Source: Deltaproteobacteria bacterium
Lineage (GTDB): Bacteria; Myxococcota_A; Polyangia; Polyangiales; Ga0077539
Assembly (NCBI GenBank): GCA_016704445.1
Contig: JADJAE010000061.1
Location: forward strand, 1 to 64,000
DNA length: 64,000 bases
Direction of reading: 5' to 3'
Shown: positions 23,758 to 33,979 of the stretch, piece by piece
How the letters are laid out: each line of letters begins with the position of its first letter
How positions within the stretch are numbered: the stretch's first letter is position 1
Made by a program: the position numbers and the translations under genes
The notes under the pieces: generated by a model
Seen by the model: only the letters and a program-made list of their open reading frames with translations
Database searches by the model: none
What the model was told of the DNA's origin: nothing

Positions 23758-26700
23758 ATGAGTTCATCGTGGTTGAGGCAGACACCCTGGCTGGTGTGCA
23801 CTGCCCTCCTCGCTGCCTGTAGCAGCGACCCCCCCGCCAGTACGACAGATGTCCCCGTGGTGGAAGACACCGGGATGCCCGTCGACACGGGCACGCCCAC
23901 AGACACGGGCACCCCCACCGACAGCGGCACGCCGACGGACACGGGCACGCCCGAGGACACCGTCACGCCGACGGACACGGGCACGCCCGAGGACACCGGC
24001 ACCGTCACCGACAGCGGCCCGAAGGACACGGGCACGCCCACCGACACGGGCACGCCCGAAGACGTCGGCGTCGATGCGGGCAACCCCTGCCTCGCCGGGC
24101 AGATCCAGTGCGGCGGCACCTGCGTCGACCCGATGACCAGCGCCACCAACTGCGGCATGTGCGGCACCGCCTGCGGCGCGACGCAGACCTGCACCGCCGG
24201 GGCCTGCGCCTGCGCGACGGGCCAGACCGCGTGCGGCACCGGCGCCAGCGCCACCTGCGTCGACGCCCAGTCCGACCGCATGAACTGCGGCGCCTGCGGC
24301 ATGGCCTGCACCGCGGGCCAGGCCTGCGTGGCCGGCGCCTGCGTGACCGAGTGCGCCGCGCCCAACGTGCGCTGCGGCACCGGCGCCAGCGCCACCTGCG
24401 TCGACACCCAGACCAGCGCCGCCAACTGCGGCTCCTGCGGCACCGCCTGCGAGGCCGGCCAGGTCTGCACCGCGGGCCGCTGCGGCTGCGCGGGCGGCCA
24501 GCTCTCCTGCTCCGGCGCGTGCGTCGACGGGCAGACCAGCAACGCCAACTGCGGCGACTGCGGCAACGCCTGCGTCGGCGGCTCGACCTGCACCGCGGGC
24601 CGCTGCGCCTGCGCGGGCACGCAGCAGCTCTGCGGCACCGGCGCCAGCGCCACCTGCATCGACACCCAGTCCAACGCGATGAACTGCGGCGCCTGCGGCA
24701 ACGCCTGCGCCGCCGGCCAGACCTGCGCCGCCGGCGTGTGCGTCTGCCCGAGCGGGCAGAGCGCGTGCGGCACCGGCGCCAGCGCCACCTGCGTCGACCT
24801 CAACAGCAGCACCGCCAACTGCGGCACCTGCGACAACGCCTGCCCCTCGGGCCAGGTCTGCACCACCGGGCGCTGCGCCTGCCCGTCGGGCCAGTCGCTC
24901 TGCGGCGGCGTCTGCGTCAACACCGCCACCAGCGTCGCCAACTGCGGCTCCTGCGGCCGCGCCTGCGGCTCGGCGCAGACCTGCGTCGCCGGTAGCTGCG
25001 CCTGCCCGACGGGCCAGACGGCCTGCGGCACGGCGTGCCTCAACACCCGCACCGACAACGCCAACTGCGGCACCTGCGGCCGCGCGTGCACCGGCGGCCA
25101 GACCTGCCAGGCCGGCGCGTGCGCCTGCGCGGCGGGCCAGACGGCCTGCAGCGGCACCTGCGTCGACACCCGCTCCAACAACGCCAACTGCGGCGCCTGC
25201 GGCACCGCGTGCCCGGCGGTGCAGACCTGCCAGGCCGGCGCGTGCAACTGCGCCCCGGGCCTGACCTTCTGCGGCGGCGCCTGCATCGACGCGCGCACCA
25301 GCAACACCAACTGCGGCCGCTGCGGCGTCGTGTGCCCCGGCACCGCGCCCTGCACCGCGGGCGTCTGCACCGCGGGCCCGCCGCCGAACGACAACCGCAC
25401 CGGCGCGATCGTCATCAACACCAGCACCCCCACCGCGACCGTGGTGGTGAACACCTCCGCGGCGAACAACAGCACCACCGGCTCGTGCGGCTGCACCAGC
25501 GCGGCGGGCGGCGGCCGTGACGTGTTCTACACGTTCACGCTGACCCAGCAGGAGATCGTCTACGCGGACACGACCTCCGCGGCGGGCATCGACGCCTCGC
25601 TGTTCTTCCAGAACAGCGCCGGGGCCAACATCGGCACCACCCTCTCGGGCGGCGCGACCTGCAACGACGACGGCGGCCTCGCGGGCTGCGCCTTCGCCAA
25701 CGGCGCCGACGCGCAGATCGCCGCGCTCCTCCCCGCGGGCACGTACCACCTCGTCCTCTCGGGCTGCGGCGCGGGCGGCGAGTCGTCGATCCGCTTCCAC
25801 CACCTCCCGGCCAACAACGTGCTCCAGCGCGTGAGCATCACCCCGGGCTCGACGTTCACCACGTCGAACACCCTCGCGGGCACCAGCGGCATCACCGGCG
25901 CGTGCTGCTCGTCGGGCCCCGAGGTCACCTACTACGCCATCTCGTGCCCCAACGCGGCGGCGCTCCCGATGAGCGCGGTCGGTCGTAGCAACGGCCTGAC
26001 CAACCTCACCCTCGACCAGCGGAGCGCCGCGCGCGCCCCGGTGGCGGCCTGCGCGGCCAACGCGAGCTGCGGCGCCAACACGACGCTCAACACGACCCTC
26101 GCCGCGGGCGCCGGCCTCCACGTGCTCTACGTGGATAGCTGCTCGGCGGGCGGGCGCTTCGACCTCGGCGTGACCTTCGGCGCCTGCGCCGCGGGCACCA
26201 CGCTCTGCAACGGCTCCTGCGTCTCCACCGCGACCAACAGCGCCCACTGCGGCGCCTGCGGCACGGTCTGCACCGGCGGCCGCTCCTGCGTCGGCGGCTC
26301 CTGCGCCTGCCCGGCGGGCACCACCCTCTGCGGCGGCACCTGCATCGCCACCACCGGCGACGTCAACAACTGCGGCGGCTGCGGCACCCGCTGCGCCGAG
26401 AACCAGACCTGCACCGCGGGCGGCTGCGTCTCGGCGGTGACGGGCCTGTCGTTCCGCATCGACACGCTCTCCACCGCGGGCTGCGCGGCGATCGAGCACA
26501 ACGTGACCACCGGCGACGACCGCGGCGGCATCGCCGTCTCGAACTCTCAGGTGTTCTACACGGGTGACAGCGCCACCGGCCGCTTCGCCCTCGCGAACCT
26601 CGCGGGCGGCGCCGGCGTCGGCCGCCAGTACGACGCCCTCGTGAGCAACCTCCGCACCGGCAAGGTCTTCACCTTCGGCACCAGCGCCACGGTCGCGATG

Positions 26701-27991
26701 CCCTTCGGCGGCGGCACCGCCACGCACCTCATCGAGATCAGCGGCGCCACCGGCGCCCTGACCAGGACCGCCATCGCGCTCTCGACGCGGATCGCGCTGC
26801 CCAGCGGCACCGGCATCTTCTCGGGCTACGACCGCATGGGCGTCCACACCGGCTCGCGCTTCTTCCACATCTCGCCACCGGCGTCGTGGCCGACCTCGGC
26901 GCGATGCCCAACCCGTCGCGCTTCGGCTGCGAGAGCTGGGCCTACTGGGGAACGATGGAGTTCTTCGGTGGTCAGCTCTACATCGACTACGTCGCCAACT
27001 CGCGGACCATCGCCCGCGCGGCCGTGCCCTCGGGCACCGTCACCACCCTCGGCGCGTTCACCAACCTGAGCGACATGTGCTCGTTCACGGTGCAGCCGTC
27101 GAACAGCCGCTGGTACTTCCACCACGAGGGCGTCTCGCAGTTCCGCTCGGGCGACGAGACCATCGGGTACTGCACCGCGGCGTTCAGCTACCCCAACGAC
27201 ACGTTCCGCATCGGGGCGCTCAGCGCCTCGTCGTGCAGCGCGATCGACCACGGCGGCGTGACCGGCGACGACCGCGGCGGCATCGCCGTGTCGGCGACGA
27301 ACGTCTTCTACAACGGCGACTCCGCCACCGGCCGCTTCAGCTCCTCCGACCTCGCCAGCGGCACGGCCCTGACGACGACCCGGCGCAGCTCGACTCGCTC
27401 GTGCAGAACCTCCGCACGGGCGCGGTCTACGTCTTCGGCACGAGCGCCACCGCGGCGCTCGGCCAGGGCGGCACGGCCACGCACCTGCTCGAGGTCGACG
27501 GCAACACCGGCGTCCGCACGGGCCGGGTGATCGCCCTCTCGCAGGCGCTGGCGCTGGGCTCCGGCACCGGCATCTTCTCGGGCTGGGACCGCGTCGTGGT
27601 CCTCAATGGCACCCGGGCCTTCGACATCGCGCTGTCCACCGGCAGCGTCGTCGACCTGGGCGCCCGGCCCATCCCGGCGCACTTCAGCTGCGAGAGCTGG
27701 GCGTTCTGGGGCACCGCGGAGTTCTTCGGCGGTCAGCTCTACGTCGACTACGTGACCAACTCGAACACCATCTCGCGCATGCAGGTGTCCAACGGGGCGA
27801 TCTCCACGCTGGCGTCGTTCCCGACCGTCGGCGGCGTCTCGGGCCTGAGCGACATGTGCTCGTTCACCTTCTCGCCGCAGCGCAACCGCTGGTACTGGCA
27901 CCACGAGGGTAGCTCTACCCTCCGCGGCAGCCTTGCCTGCTTCCCCGACGAGAACATCGGCTTCTGCGCCGCCTCGTACACCAACCCCTGA
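23758..27991 (+). CDS. Very large Stig1-repeat lipoprotein with PPC-like and duplicated C-terminal modules (two frameshifts)
   Basis: ~1410 aa once repaired. Signal peptide MSSSWLRQTPWLVCTALLAA then CSSD (lipobox AAC). A spacer of about 15 GTPTDTGTP/EDTGT-type units follows (about residues 35-105), then ten consecutive Cys modules ('CVDxxTSxxNCGxCGxAC'), a beta-sandwich like pre-peptidase C-terminal domains ('GRDVFYTFTLTQQEIVYADT', 'LLPAGTYHLVLSGCGAGG') and two more Cys modules. The end holds two tandem copies of a ~200-residue module, each starting 'C(A/S)AI(E/D)H..VTGDDRGGIAVS' and containing 'CESWA(Y/F)WGT.EFFGGQLY'. Frames change near 26868 and 27375 (one base missing each). A strong AGGAGG precedes the ATG. 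Presumably an extended surface protein; binding partner unknown. Confidence 0.78.
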
Positions 27992-28141
27992 TCGCTCCCC
28001 CTCCGCACCGGCGACCGTCGCGCTCCGCGTGATCGGCCGCCGGTGAGCCCGGGGCTCCTCTCCCCTCCCAAAGACATCCATCGTCGGTCGCTCGCCTTGC
28101 GAGCGCGACCGCGCGCGTTGCGGTAGAGGGACCCCCTCTCC

Positions 28142-31063
28142 GTGCCCCCGCCACGCTCCCCCTTCGACGCCTTGCGCTACGGGCTCCGCGCGCTGGAGGA
28201 GATGTCTCGCGCCGAGGCCAGCGTGGTCGCGCCCGCTCGCACCGACGACCTCGTCTTCGCCCCGCACCCGCTGGTGCGCCCGACCCAGCGCGACGGCGCG
28301 GCCCTCTCGCTGCGGCTCTTCTCCGACGGGGCCGACGACGCCACGGCCTTCGTGCTCCGCGACGCCGACTCGCTCTCTCTCTCGCCCATCCCCGCCCGCG
28401 CCGGGGCCTTCTTCGAGGCCCACCTCGCCGCCCTCGCGCGAGGCGACGACGACGAGCTGGTGGTGGGCTTCCCGCTGGTGTCCTTCGTCCAGACGGGCCA
28501 GCGGCGCACCGCCCCGCTGCTCTTCTGGAGCGGCGCCCGGGCGACGTGGCGCATCGACGACGCCGACTGGCAGCTACCCCACGGCGCCCGCCTCGGGACC
28601 GCCGTGCCCATCCCCACCTCGCTGGTGCTGCGCGCTCCGGAGCCCGAGGACGATGAGCCCTCGTTCGGGCTCCACGCGGGCCTCTGGAGGCAGCTCCTCG
28701 ACGTCGACGGCCCGGCCCTCGCGGCCCTCTCCCGCGCAGGACGAGGGGGCGTCGGAGCCCTGGTGCGAGCGGCCGTGCTCACCCTCACCCGAGGCGTCGA
28801 GGAGACCCCCGAGGAGGACCTCGACGACGCCCCGCCCACCCGGGATGAGCTGAGGGCGCTGGTCGACGCGGTGCGCGCTCGGGCCTCGGCGAGGCTCTCC
28901 CTCCAGGCGCACCCCCACGCGCTCGCCATGCTGCTGCCGAAGGGCGATCCGACCAGCGGGCTGCGCTCGGAGCTGGCGAGCATCCTCGGTGAGCCGACGC
29001 CGAAGAGCGGCCCGCTGGCGGTCTTTCTCGGGGCGAAGCCCGCGCCCTCGAAGAAGGCCCCGCTCTGGACCCACGGGGCCTCGACCCCGACGCGCTCCCA
29101 GGTCGAGGCCGCCATCGCGCTGGAGGGCTCTCTCGACCTCGTGGCCCTCTGCGGACCTCCCGGCTGCGGCAAGACCACGCTGCTCCACCACCTGGCGGCG
29201 CAGGCCATCGTGTCGCGCGCCCTCGACGACACCTGGGTGAAGCCCCCCGCGCCGAGCACCCCCTGGGGCCTGGTGGTGACCAGCACCAACAACGCCGCGG
29301 TCGACCACGCGCTCGCTCCCTTCGTGGCCTCTCGCGCGCTCCCGGTGGGGCTGCGCCTCGGCAACCGACGCGCCCTCGCGGAGCTCGCCGCCCCGGCCCT
29401 GCGCGCCGCCCTGGAAGCCCTCTCCAGTGACGACGGTCCTTCCCTCCCGACAGCCCGCGCGGCCTTCGAGGAGCGAGTGCGACCTGCCCGGGAGCACCTT
29501 CGCGCCATGGCCGCCCTCGGCCCCGCGAAGGAGCGCCGGAAGAAGGAGGCCGCGCGCTTGAGGGAGCGCCGTGATGAGCTGCGCCCGCTGCTCGCTCCTC
29601 CGCTCATGGAGGTGGACGACGAGGTGCTGCCCGCCCGGGTGAACGACGCCCGAGGGTCGCTGGGCGCCCACGCCCGCGCCTCGATGCTGCTGGTGGAGCA
29701 GCTCACCGGGGGCGGCGATCGGTCGCCCTCGCGCGCCATGAAGAAGTGGCGCCAGGCCAACGTGCAGCGGGGGAAGGTGATCCGCCCGGTGCTGGCGAAG
29801 CTCGGTCTCGAAGTGCCCTTCGCGGAGCTCGTGGAGGGAGAAGACATGGTGGCCGCCCTCACCCGGCAGCACGACGCGATGGAGCGCTCTCTCTCGCTCC
29901 TCGACGAGGCCGAGCGCTCGCTGCGCGCCCCCGCCCGGCAGAGGGAGCTCGATCGGGTGGAGTCCGAGCTCACCGCCGCCGAGGCGGGCGACGAGGAGGA
30001 GCGCGCTGCGCCGCCGCCTGATCCTTCGCTGGTGGAGGCGGCGCTGGCGGTGCGGGACGCGTGGGCGAGGGCGCATCGCAAGGTGCTCGCCCCCCGGCTG
30101 GAGCAGGCGCTGGGCCTCGTCGGGGACGAGCGCTTCGTCGCGCGAGGGAGGGCGCTGGCGGAGGTGCTGGCCTCGGTGTCGGCGCTCTTCCCTGTGGCGG
30201 GGTGCACGCTGCTCTCGCTGCGCGCGTCCTTCGCGCTCGACCCTGGGGTGATCGACCGGCTGGTGGTCGACGAGGCGGGGCAGTGCGCGCCGGTGTACAC
30301 GGTGGCCGCGCTCGCCCGTGCGAGGCGGGCGCTGGTGACCGGCGACGTGGCGCAGCTCCCACCGGTGTACACGCTCGACGACCGGCTGGATGCGCGCCTC
30401 GCGAGGGGGCTCGACGAGGCCGCGACGGAGCCCTTCCGCATGGGGGCCTCGGCCACGACCTCGGCGCAGTCGGTGGCCGAGGCGAGGGCGTCGGAGCCGC
30501 GCTCGCTCACCGAGCACTTCAGGTCGCAGCCCGAGATCGTGACGCTGGCCTCGGCGTGGAGCGGCTACACGCTCGACGTGCGCACGCCACTGCGGTCGCT
30601 GGCGCAGGTGTCGCGGCGGCTCACCCGGCCGGTGGCGGTGCGCGACGTGGCGGGCGTGGGGGAGCGCGCCCCGGAGGGGATCGTCAACGAGGCGGAGGCC
30701 GCGAGGGTGGTGGCGCTGGTGGAGGCGCTGATGGTGGATGGCGTGGCGGCGCGCGACGTGGCGGTGCTCACGCCCTTCGTGGGGCAGAGCGCGCGCATCG
30801 AGCGGGAGCTGCTGCGTCGGGGGCTGGTGCACGACGACGGGGTGCTGGTGCGCACGGTGCACAAGCTCCAAGGGGGCGAGCGGCGGGTGGTGGTGTTCTC
30901 GGTGACGGCGACGGAGCCGAAGCACCTGCGCTGGCTGGCCTCGCGGCCGCACCTGCTGCACGTCGCGGCGAGCCGGGCGCAGGATCACCTGGTGGTGTAT
31001 CTCGACGCGCAGCGAGCGAGGGGCGAGGCGCTGCTGCGCCCGCTGGTGGAGCTGGCCCGGTGA
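28142..31063 (+). CDS. DNA2/NAM7-type superfamily 1 helicase
   Basis: 973 aa from GTG 28142. ATP-dependent helicase with split motor. Walker A 'LCGPPGCGKTTLLHHLA' is at about residue 338, motif Ia 'VVTSTNNAAVDHAL', a ~300-residue charged helical insertion (GPAKERRKKEAARLRERRDE), Walker B in the DEAG form 'LVVDEAGQCAP' (about 709), motif III 'VTGDVAQLPPV', 'LTEHFRSQPEIV' (motif IV), 'VLTPFVGQSARIERELLRRG' and motifs V-VI 'VRTVHKLQGGERRVVVFSVT' and 'LHVAASRAQDHLVVYLD'. The N-terminal ~330 residues are a family-specific region with no recognised nuclease. Such proteins work in DNA/RNA metabolism; some stand-alone ones are in defence loci. It stands alone here, followed by a repeat element. Confidence 0.85.
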   Translation: MPPPRSPFDALRYGLRALEEMSRAEASVVAPARTDDLVFAPHPLVRPTQRDGAALSLRLFSDGADDATAFVLRDADSLSLSPIPARAGAFFEAHLAALARGDDDELVVGFPLVSFVQTGQRRTAPLLFWSGARATWRIDDADWQLPHGARLGTAVPIPTSLVLRAPEPEDDEPSFGLHAGLWRQLLDVDGPALAALSRAGRGGVGALVRAAVLTLTRGVEETPEEDLDDAPPTRDELRALVDAVRARASARLSLQAHPHALAMLLPKGDPTSGLRSELASILGEPTPKSGPLAVFLGAKPAPSKKAPLWTHGASTPTRSQVEAAIALEGSLDLVALCGPPGCGKTTLLHHLAAQAIVSRALDDTWVKPPAPSTPWGLVVTSTNNAAVDHALAPFVASRALPVGLRLGNRRALAELAAPALRAALEALSSDDGPSLPTARAAFEERVRPAREHLRAMAALGPAKERRKKEAARLRERRDELRPLLAPPLMEVDDEVLPARVNDARGSLGAHARASMLLVEQLTGGGDRSPSRAMKKWRQANVQRGKVIRPVLAKLGLEVPFAELVEGEDMVAALTRQHDAMERSLSLLDEAERSLRAPARQRELDRVESELTAAEAGDEEERAAPPPDPSLVEAALAVRDAWARAHRKVLAPRLEQALGLVGDERFVARGRALAEVLASVSALFPVAGCTLLSLRASFALDPGVIDRLVVDEAGQCAPVYTVAALARARRALVTGDVAQLPPVYTLDDRLDARLARGLDEAATEPFRMGASATTSAQSVAEARASEPRSLTEHFRSQPEIVTLASAWSGYTLDVRTPLRSLAQVSRRLTRPVAVRDVAGVGERAPEGIVNEAEAARVVALVEALMVDGVAARDVAVLTPFVGQSARIERELLRRGLVHDDGVLVRTVHKLQGGERRVVVFSVTATEPKHLRWLASRPHLLHVAASRAQDHLVVYLDAQRARGEALLRPLVELAR

Positions 31064-31107
31064 AGGACGCGGGAGGGAGGAGCGGGAGGAACGCGAGGCG
31101 TGAGCGA

Positions 31108-31500
31108 GGAGCGGTGGGGGAGCGACCGCGACGTCAGCCCAGCGCGCCTCACCGGAGCGGAGCGACGGGGGGACCGCGACGTCACCAGTCGCTGCCTCAC
31201 CGGAGCGGAGCGACGGGGCGACCGCGAGGTCACCAGTCGCCGCCTCACCGGAGCGGAGCGACGGGGCGACCGCGGCGCCAGCCCAGTGCGTCACAGCGGC
31301 CCTACGCTCCGTAGTCCGAGACCGGTCGAACCCGGTCCAGTGAAGCCGCTGATTCCACGAGGCCGCATTGAGCTGACGTCGCGGTCGCCCCGTCGCTCCG
31401 CTCCGGTGAGGCGGCGACTGGTGACCTCGCGGTCGCCCCGTCGCTCCGCTCCGGTGAGGCGGCGACTGGTGACGTCGCGGTCGTACCGGGGAGGCGCGCG
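31108..31500. repeat. Composite inverted-repeat element (A)
   Basis: Bounded by GTGGGGGAGCGACCGCGACG (about 31114) and its near-inverse GACGTCGCGGTCGTACC (about 31478-31494). Inside, ~49-bp units built from CGCCTCACCGGAGCGGAGCG then ACGGGGCGACCGCGA repeat about three times in one orientation, then twice inverted after a ~100-bp unique middle (about 31283-31373). The element starts ~45 bp after the helicase stop. The same words occur at 10.1 and 36.4 kb. Confidence 0.7.
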
Positions 31501-31587
31501 CCGCGGCGCTCTACTCGACCCATCGGGCCACCGCTCTACGAGAGACGCGGAGCCAGCGCAGACGCATGGAATAAATCCGAGACACGC

Positions 31588-31620
31588 TTGACAGGGAGAG
31601 AGAGAGAGAGAGTCTAGGGT
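31588..31620 (+). promoter_or_regulatory. Candidate promoter with a (GA)8 spacer tract
   Basis: TTGACA (31588-31593) is followed by GG and (GA)8G (31596-31612), then TCTAGGGT. The distance from TTGACA to TAGGGT is 21 bp, longer than the preferred 17; loss of two GA units would give 17. The ATG of the next gene is 66 bp downstream with AAAGGGG as ribosome binding site. The -10 match is weak, so this is a candidate only. Confidence 0.35.
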
Positions 31621-31686
31621 TGAACGGTCGAGACTCGACGTGCTTGGGGCGCGTCGAGCGTCTTCGCACTCGAAAGGGGTCATTCG

Positions 31687-32067
31687 ATGTCACGACTGTT
31701 CAACGTCGAGGTGTTCAATCAATCCATCGGCGGCGTGTCCACCAGCGCGCCGACCTACGTCAGCGGGACGGAGTTCAACGCCTTGCTGGGCAGCGCCGAG
31801 AAGCTCAAGGTGCAGATCATCGTCGATGCGATCGCGGCGGCGAGCACGACGGTCAGCGTGACCTTCGAGTACAACAATGCCATGCAGGACAACACCTGGG
31901 CGACTGGCAGCACAGCCACGGTCGCCGTCGCTGCGATCGCGGACCTCCCGGCGTCGGGGTTCATGACACTTTCAGCACCTGCCGACCTCGCGGCGTACGG
32001 GCGGTTCCGGGTGGGCGCCAACCAGAACGCGACCGTGCGGATCATCGTCTGCGGGTGGTCGGGCTGA
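31687..32067 (+). CDS. Uncharacterised 126-aa protein
   Basis: No family recognised. Sequence begins MSRLFNVEVFNQSIGGVSTS; the remainder alternates beta-strand-like stretches ('LKVQIIVDAIAAASTTVSVT', 'FEYNNAMQDNTW', 'FRVGANQNATVRIIVCGWSG') with many Thr/Ser/Ala/Gly and no Cys except one near the C-terminus. This is typical of an all-beta structural domain. There is no signal peptide. AAAGGGG lies 7 bases before the ATG. It is followed after 28 bp by the YEILPG-repeat gene and is probably co-transcribed. Confidence 0.6.
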   Translation: MSRLFNVEVFNQSIGGVSTSAPTYVSGTEFNALLGSAEKLKVQIIVDAIAAASTTVSVTFEYNNAMQDNTWATGSTATVAVAAIADLPASGFMTLSAPADLAAYGRFRVGANQNATVRIIVCGWSG

Positions 32068-32095
32068 GGCGTAGTCGAGGCACAGGAGGGCGACG

Positions 32096-33233
32096 ATGAA
32101 GGCCTACGAGATCCTGCCCGCGGGCATGACCGGCAGCGCGCTGAAGGGTGGTGGCGACGTGAAGGAGCCGAAGCCGTATGAGATCCTGCCGGGGGCGGGG
32201 ACCGCGGTGCAGGGTCTCGTAGGATGGATGAAGGGCTCGTCATCGATCGCCCGTGACGTGGCAAGGCATGGGGCGTTCAGCAAACAGGCAATCGGGCTCC
32301 CATACGACCCCCGCGGGGGCGTCGCCGGCTCATGGTGGCAATTCCGGCCCATTGATGGGGAAGCAACCAAAGTCCTACGAAATCCTGCCGGGGTCGGAGA
32401 CCACGGCGCAGGGGCACGGAGGGAAGAGCAGCGGGTGCGGGTGTGGCGGGAGTTGCGGAGGGGAGAGTCCTATCCCCTTCACCGCTTCTGCTAGAACCAA
32501 GATGGCTCCCGCTCCGATGGGCGGGATGGACCTCGGTTCTCTGCCTCAACCGATCTTCGGCCCTGGCGGCGGGGGGCAAGGTCCGGGCGCGTCTTTGTGC
32601 GGTTCAATTCGGCAGAGGATCCAGTGGCTGCGCGATGAGATCGACCAGCGCATGCAGCAGCTTGGTCCTCGCGCGGGCGAGATCGCCGAGGCCTGGCGCC
32701 GGGCGCGTCAGATCTGTTCGACGGAGGATCCGCAAAGCCTGTGCGCGTTGTTGGTGGCTGTGCAGGAGCAGGCCGGGCGCCGATTGCCGCCGCCTGGAGT
32801 CGACGACCCAGACGCAGTCCACGCATACAATGCGGCGTGGGGTGCGGCATTGGGCTGTAGGGACAATGAGAGCGGGATGGCTCTCGCTGGTCGGCGGTTT
32901 TTCGGATGTATGACCGCGATCGGTTTTGCTCAGGGGCTTGAGCGTCGCGCGGCAGGTGAAATGAAGATGTCTCCGCCCGTGAGCTACCTGCATGATATCG
33001 AGCCGTTGGAGCGCGAGCTTAGCGCCGCCCTGGTTGAACTAGCATCCTGCGAGCGATCTGTGAGCCAGCCGGCATCGAGTAATCCTGACTGGTGCGTTAA
33101 TGAGTGCAATGACCCGAGATGGGGCTGGTGGGAGAGGGGCTATAGTTCGTGCTCGCGATGTTGTGCTGCGAGGTGTGGGAATCATATCGACTACGCGATT
33201 TGCGATCGGACATGTTCAAATATTCGTAGCTAG
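32096..33233 (+). CDS. YEILPG-repeat, Cys-rich protein of unknown function (frameshifted)
   Basis: About 378 aa if read through one frame change at the C-run 32308-32312. AGGAGG ends 5 bases before ATG 32096. The N-terminal part carries the motif K-x-YEILP(A/G)G three times: KAYEILPAG (residue 2), KPYEILPGAG (about 27) and KSYEILPGSE (about 92, second frame). Between the second and third copies are KGSSSIARDVARHGAFSKQA and an A/G/S/P linker. After the third comes a Cys/Gly stretch SSGCGCGGSCGGES, then a helical domain (CGSIRQRIQWLRDEIDQRMQ) with several Cys, and a Cys-dense tail (WCVNECNDPRW; SCSRCCAARCG). Alternatively two overlapping genes exist, the second starting at ATG 32355. No known family; GC content falls toward the 3' end. 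Confidence 0.5.
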
Positions 33234-33340
33234 GCCACCCATCATAAGTGCTTTCTCATGCCGTCGCTCGGAATGCTTCGTCCGAAGGGCGGTTTGACTA
33301 TGGGGTGGGAAGAAACTCATGAACTCCTGCTTGGGAGAGA

Positions 33341-33790
33341 GTGGATTCACTGATGGAAGAGTTTCCTCGTCTGCGCGTCTCCCTCAATGGCCCGGTGCCA
33401 TCAGTCGAGTATGAGGCAGAACTGGTTCCGCCAATGGATCTCTGGACTGGAGGCCTGACGACGCTGCGCTTTGGTGATAGAAAACTTCGGTGGCGTCTCT
33501 CGTATTTCGAGAATCAATCTTGGCATCTATACTTTAAAGACACATGGAGAGTCTCTGTGTCATTCCATGGGCAGCACGAGCTTGAAGGGCTGGACCTGCT
33601 CAAGATTGCGCGTCCGGTCGATGAGGGCTTTGTCGTTGCGCTGGTGGTTCGCTCCTATGCTCGCTTATTTGTGTCCGGGTGTTGGCTCGACCTTTACGTC
33701 GTTCCCCCTTCGGCCGGAGGGGCGCGATTGATTCTGAGGGAAGGCGACTTCGAGGTCTCCTGCGTTGAGCCCTCTCCGAAGGCGACTTGA
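33341..33790 (+). CDS. Uncharacterised 149-aa protein
   Basis: Begins at GTG 33341 (GGGAGA just upstream) or ATG 33353. Beta-rich with aromatic residues: 'LRVSLNGPVPSVEYEAELVP', 'LRWRLSYFENQSWHLYFKDT', 'VVALVVRSYARLFVSGCWLD'. No signal peptide or membrane helix and no family recognised. The base composition, clearly AT-richer than the surroundings (for example 33510-33540), suggests it arrived with the two genes upstream by transfer. Confidence 0.5.
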   Translation: MDSLMEEFPRLRVSLNGPVPSVEYEAELVPPMDLWTGGLTTLRFGDRKLRWRLSYFENQSWHLYFKDTWRVSVSFHGQHELEGLDLLKIARPVDEGFVVALVVRSYARLFVSGCWLDLYVVPPSAGGARLILREGDFEVSCVEPSPKAT

Positions 33791-33979
33791 TACGACAACC
33801 GCACCCCTCCCCAACCCCGCGCCATCCCAAGGCTCCCTCTCGCACCCCTGCACACCCTTCCTCCATGATCGTCCGCCCCCTCCCACGGACCCCCTTGGCG
33901 ACCCCTCGCCATCCCTCATAGCCTGCACCCTCCCCCTCCACCGACCCCGGCGGGTCGGTCCACCCCGGAGCAACACCCC

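Noticed and set aside
31108..31500. CRISPR-like array (regular ~49-bp repeats)
   Set aside because: The repeats are contiguous with almost no unique spacers, occur in both orientations and share words with elements elsewhere; no cas genes are near.
32355..33233. Independent second gene starting MGKQPKSYEILPG
   Set aside because: Possible, but the upstream codons in this frame (AGASPAHGGNSG) look coding and the third YEILPG copy fits a single repeated protein interrupted by a frameshift; kept only as an alternative.
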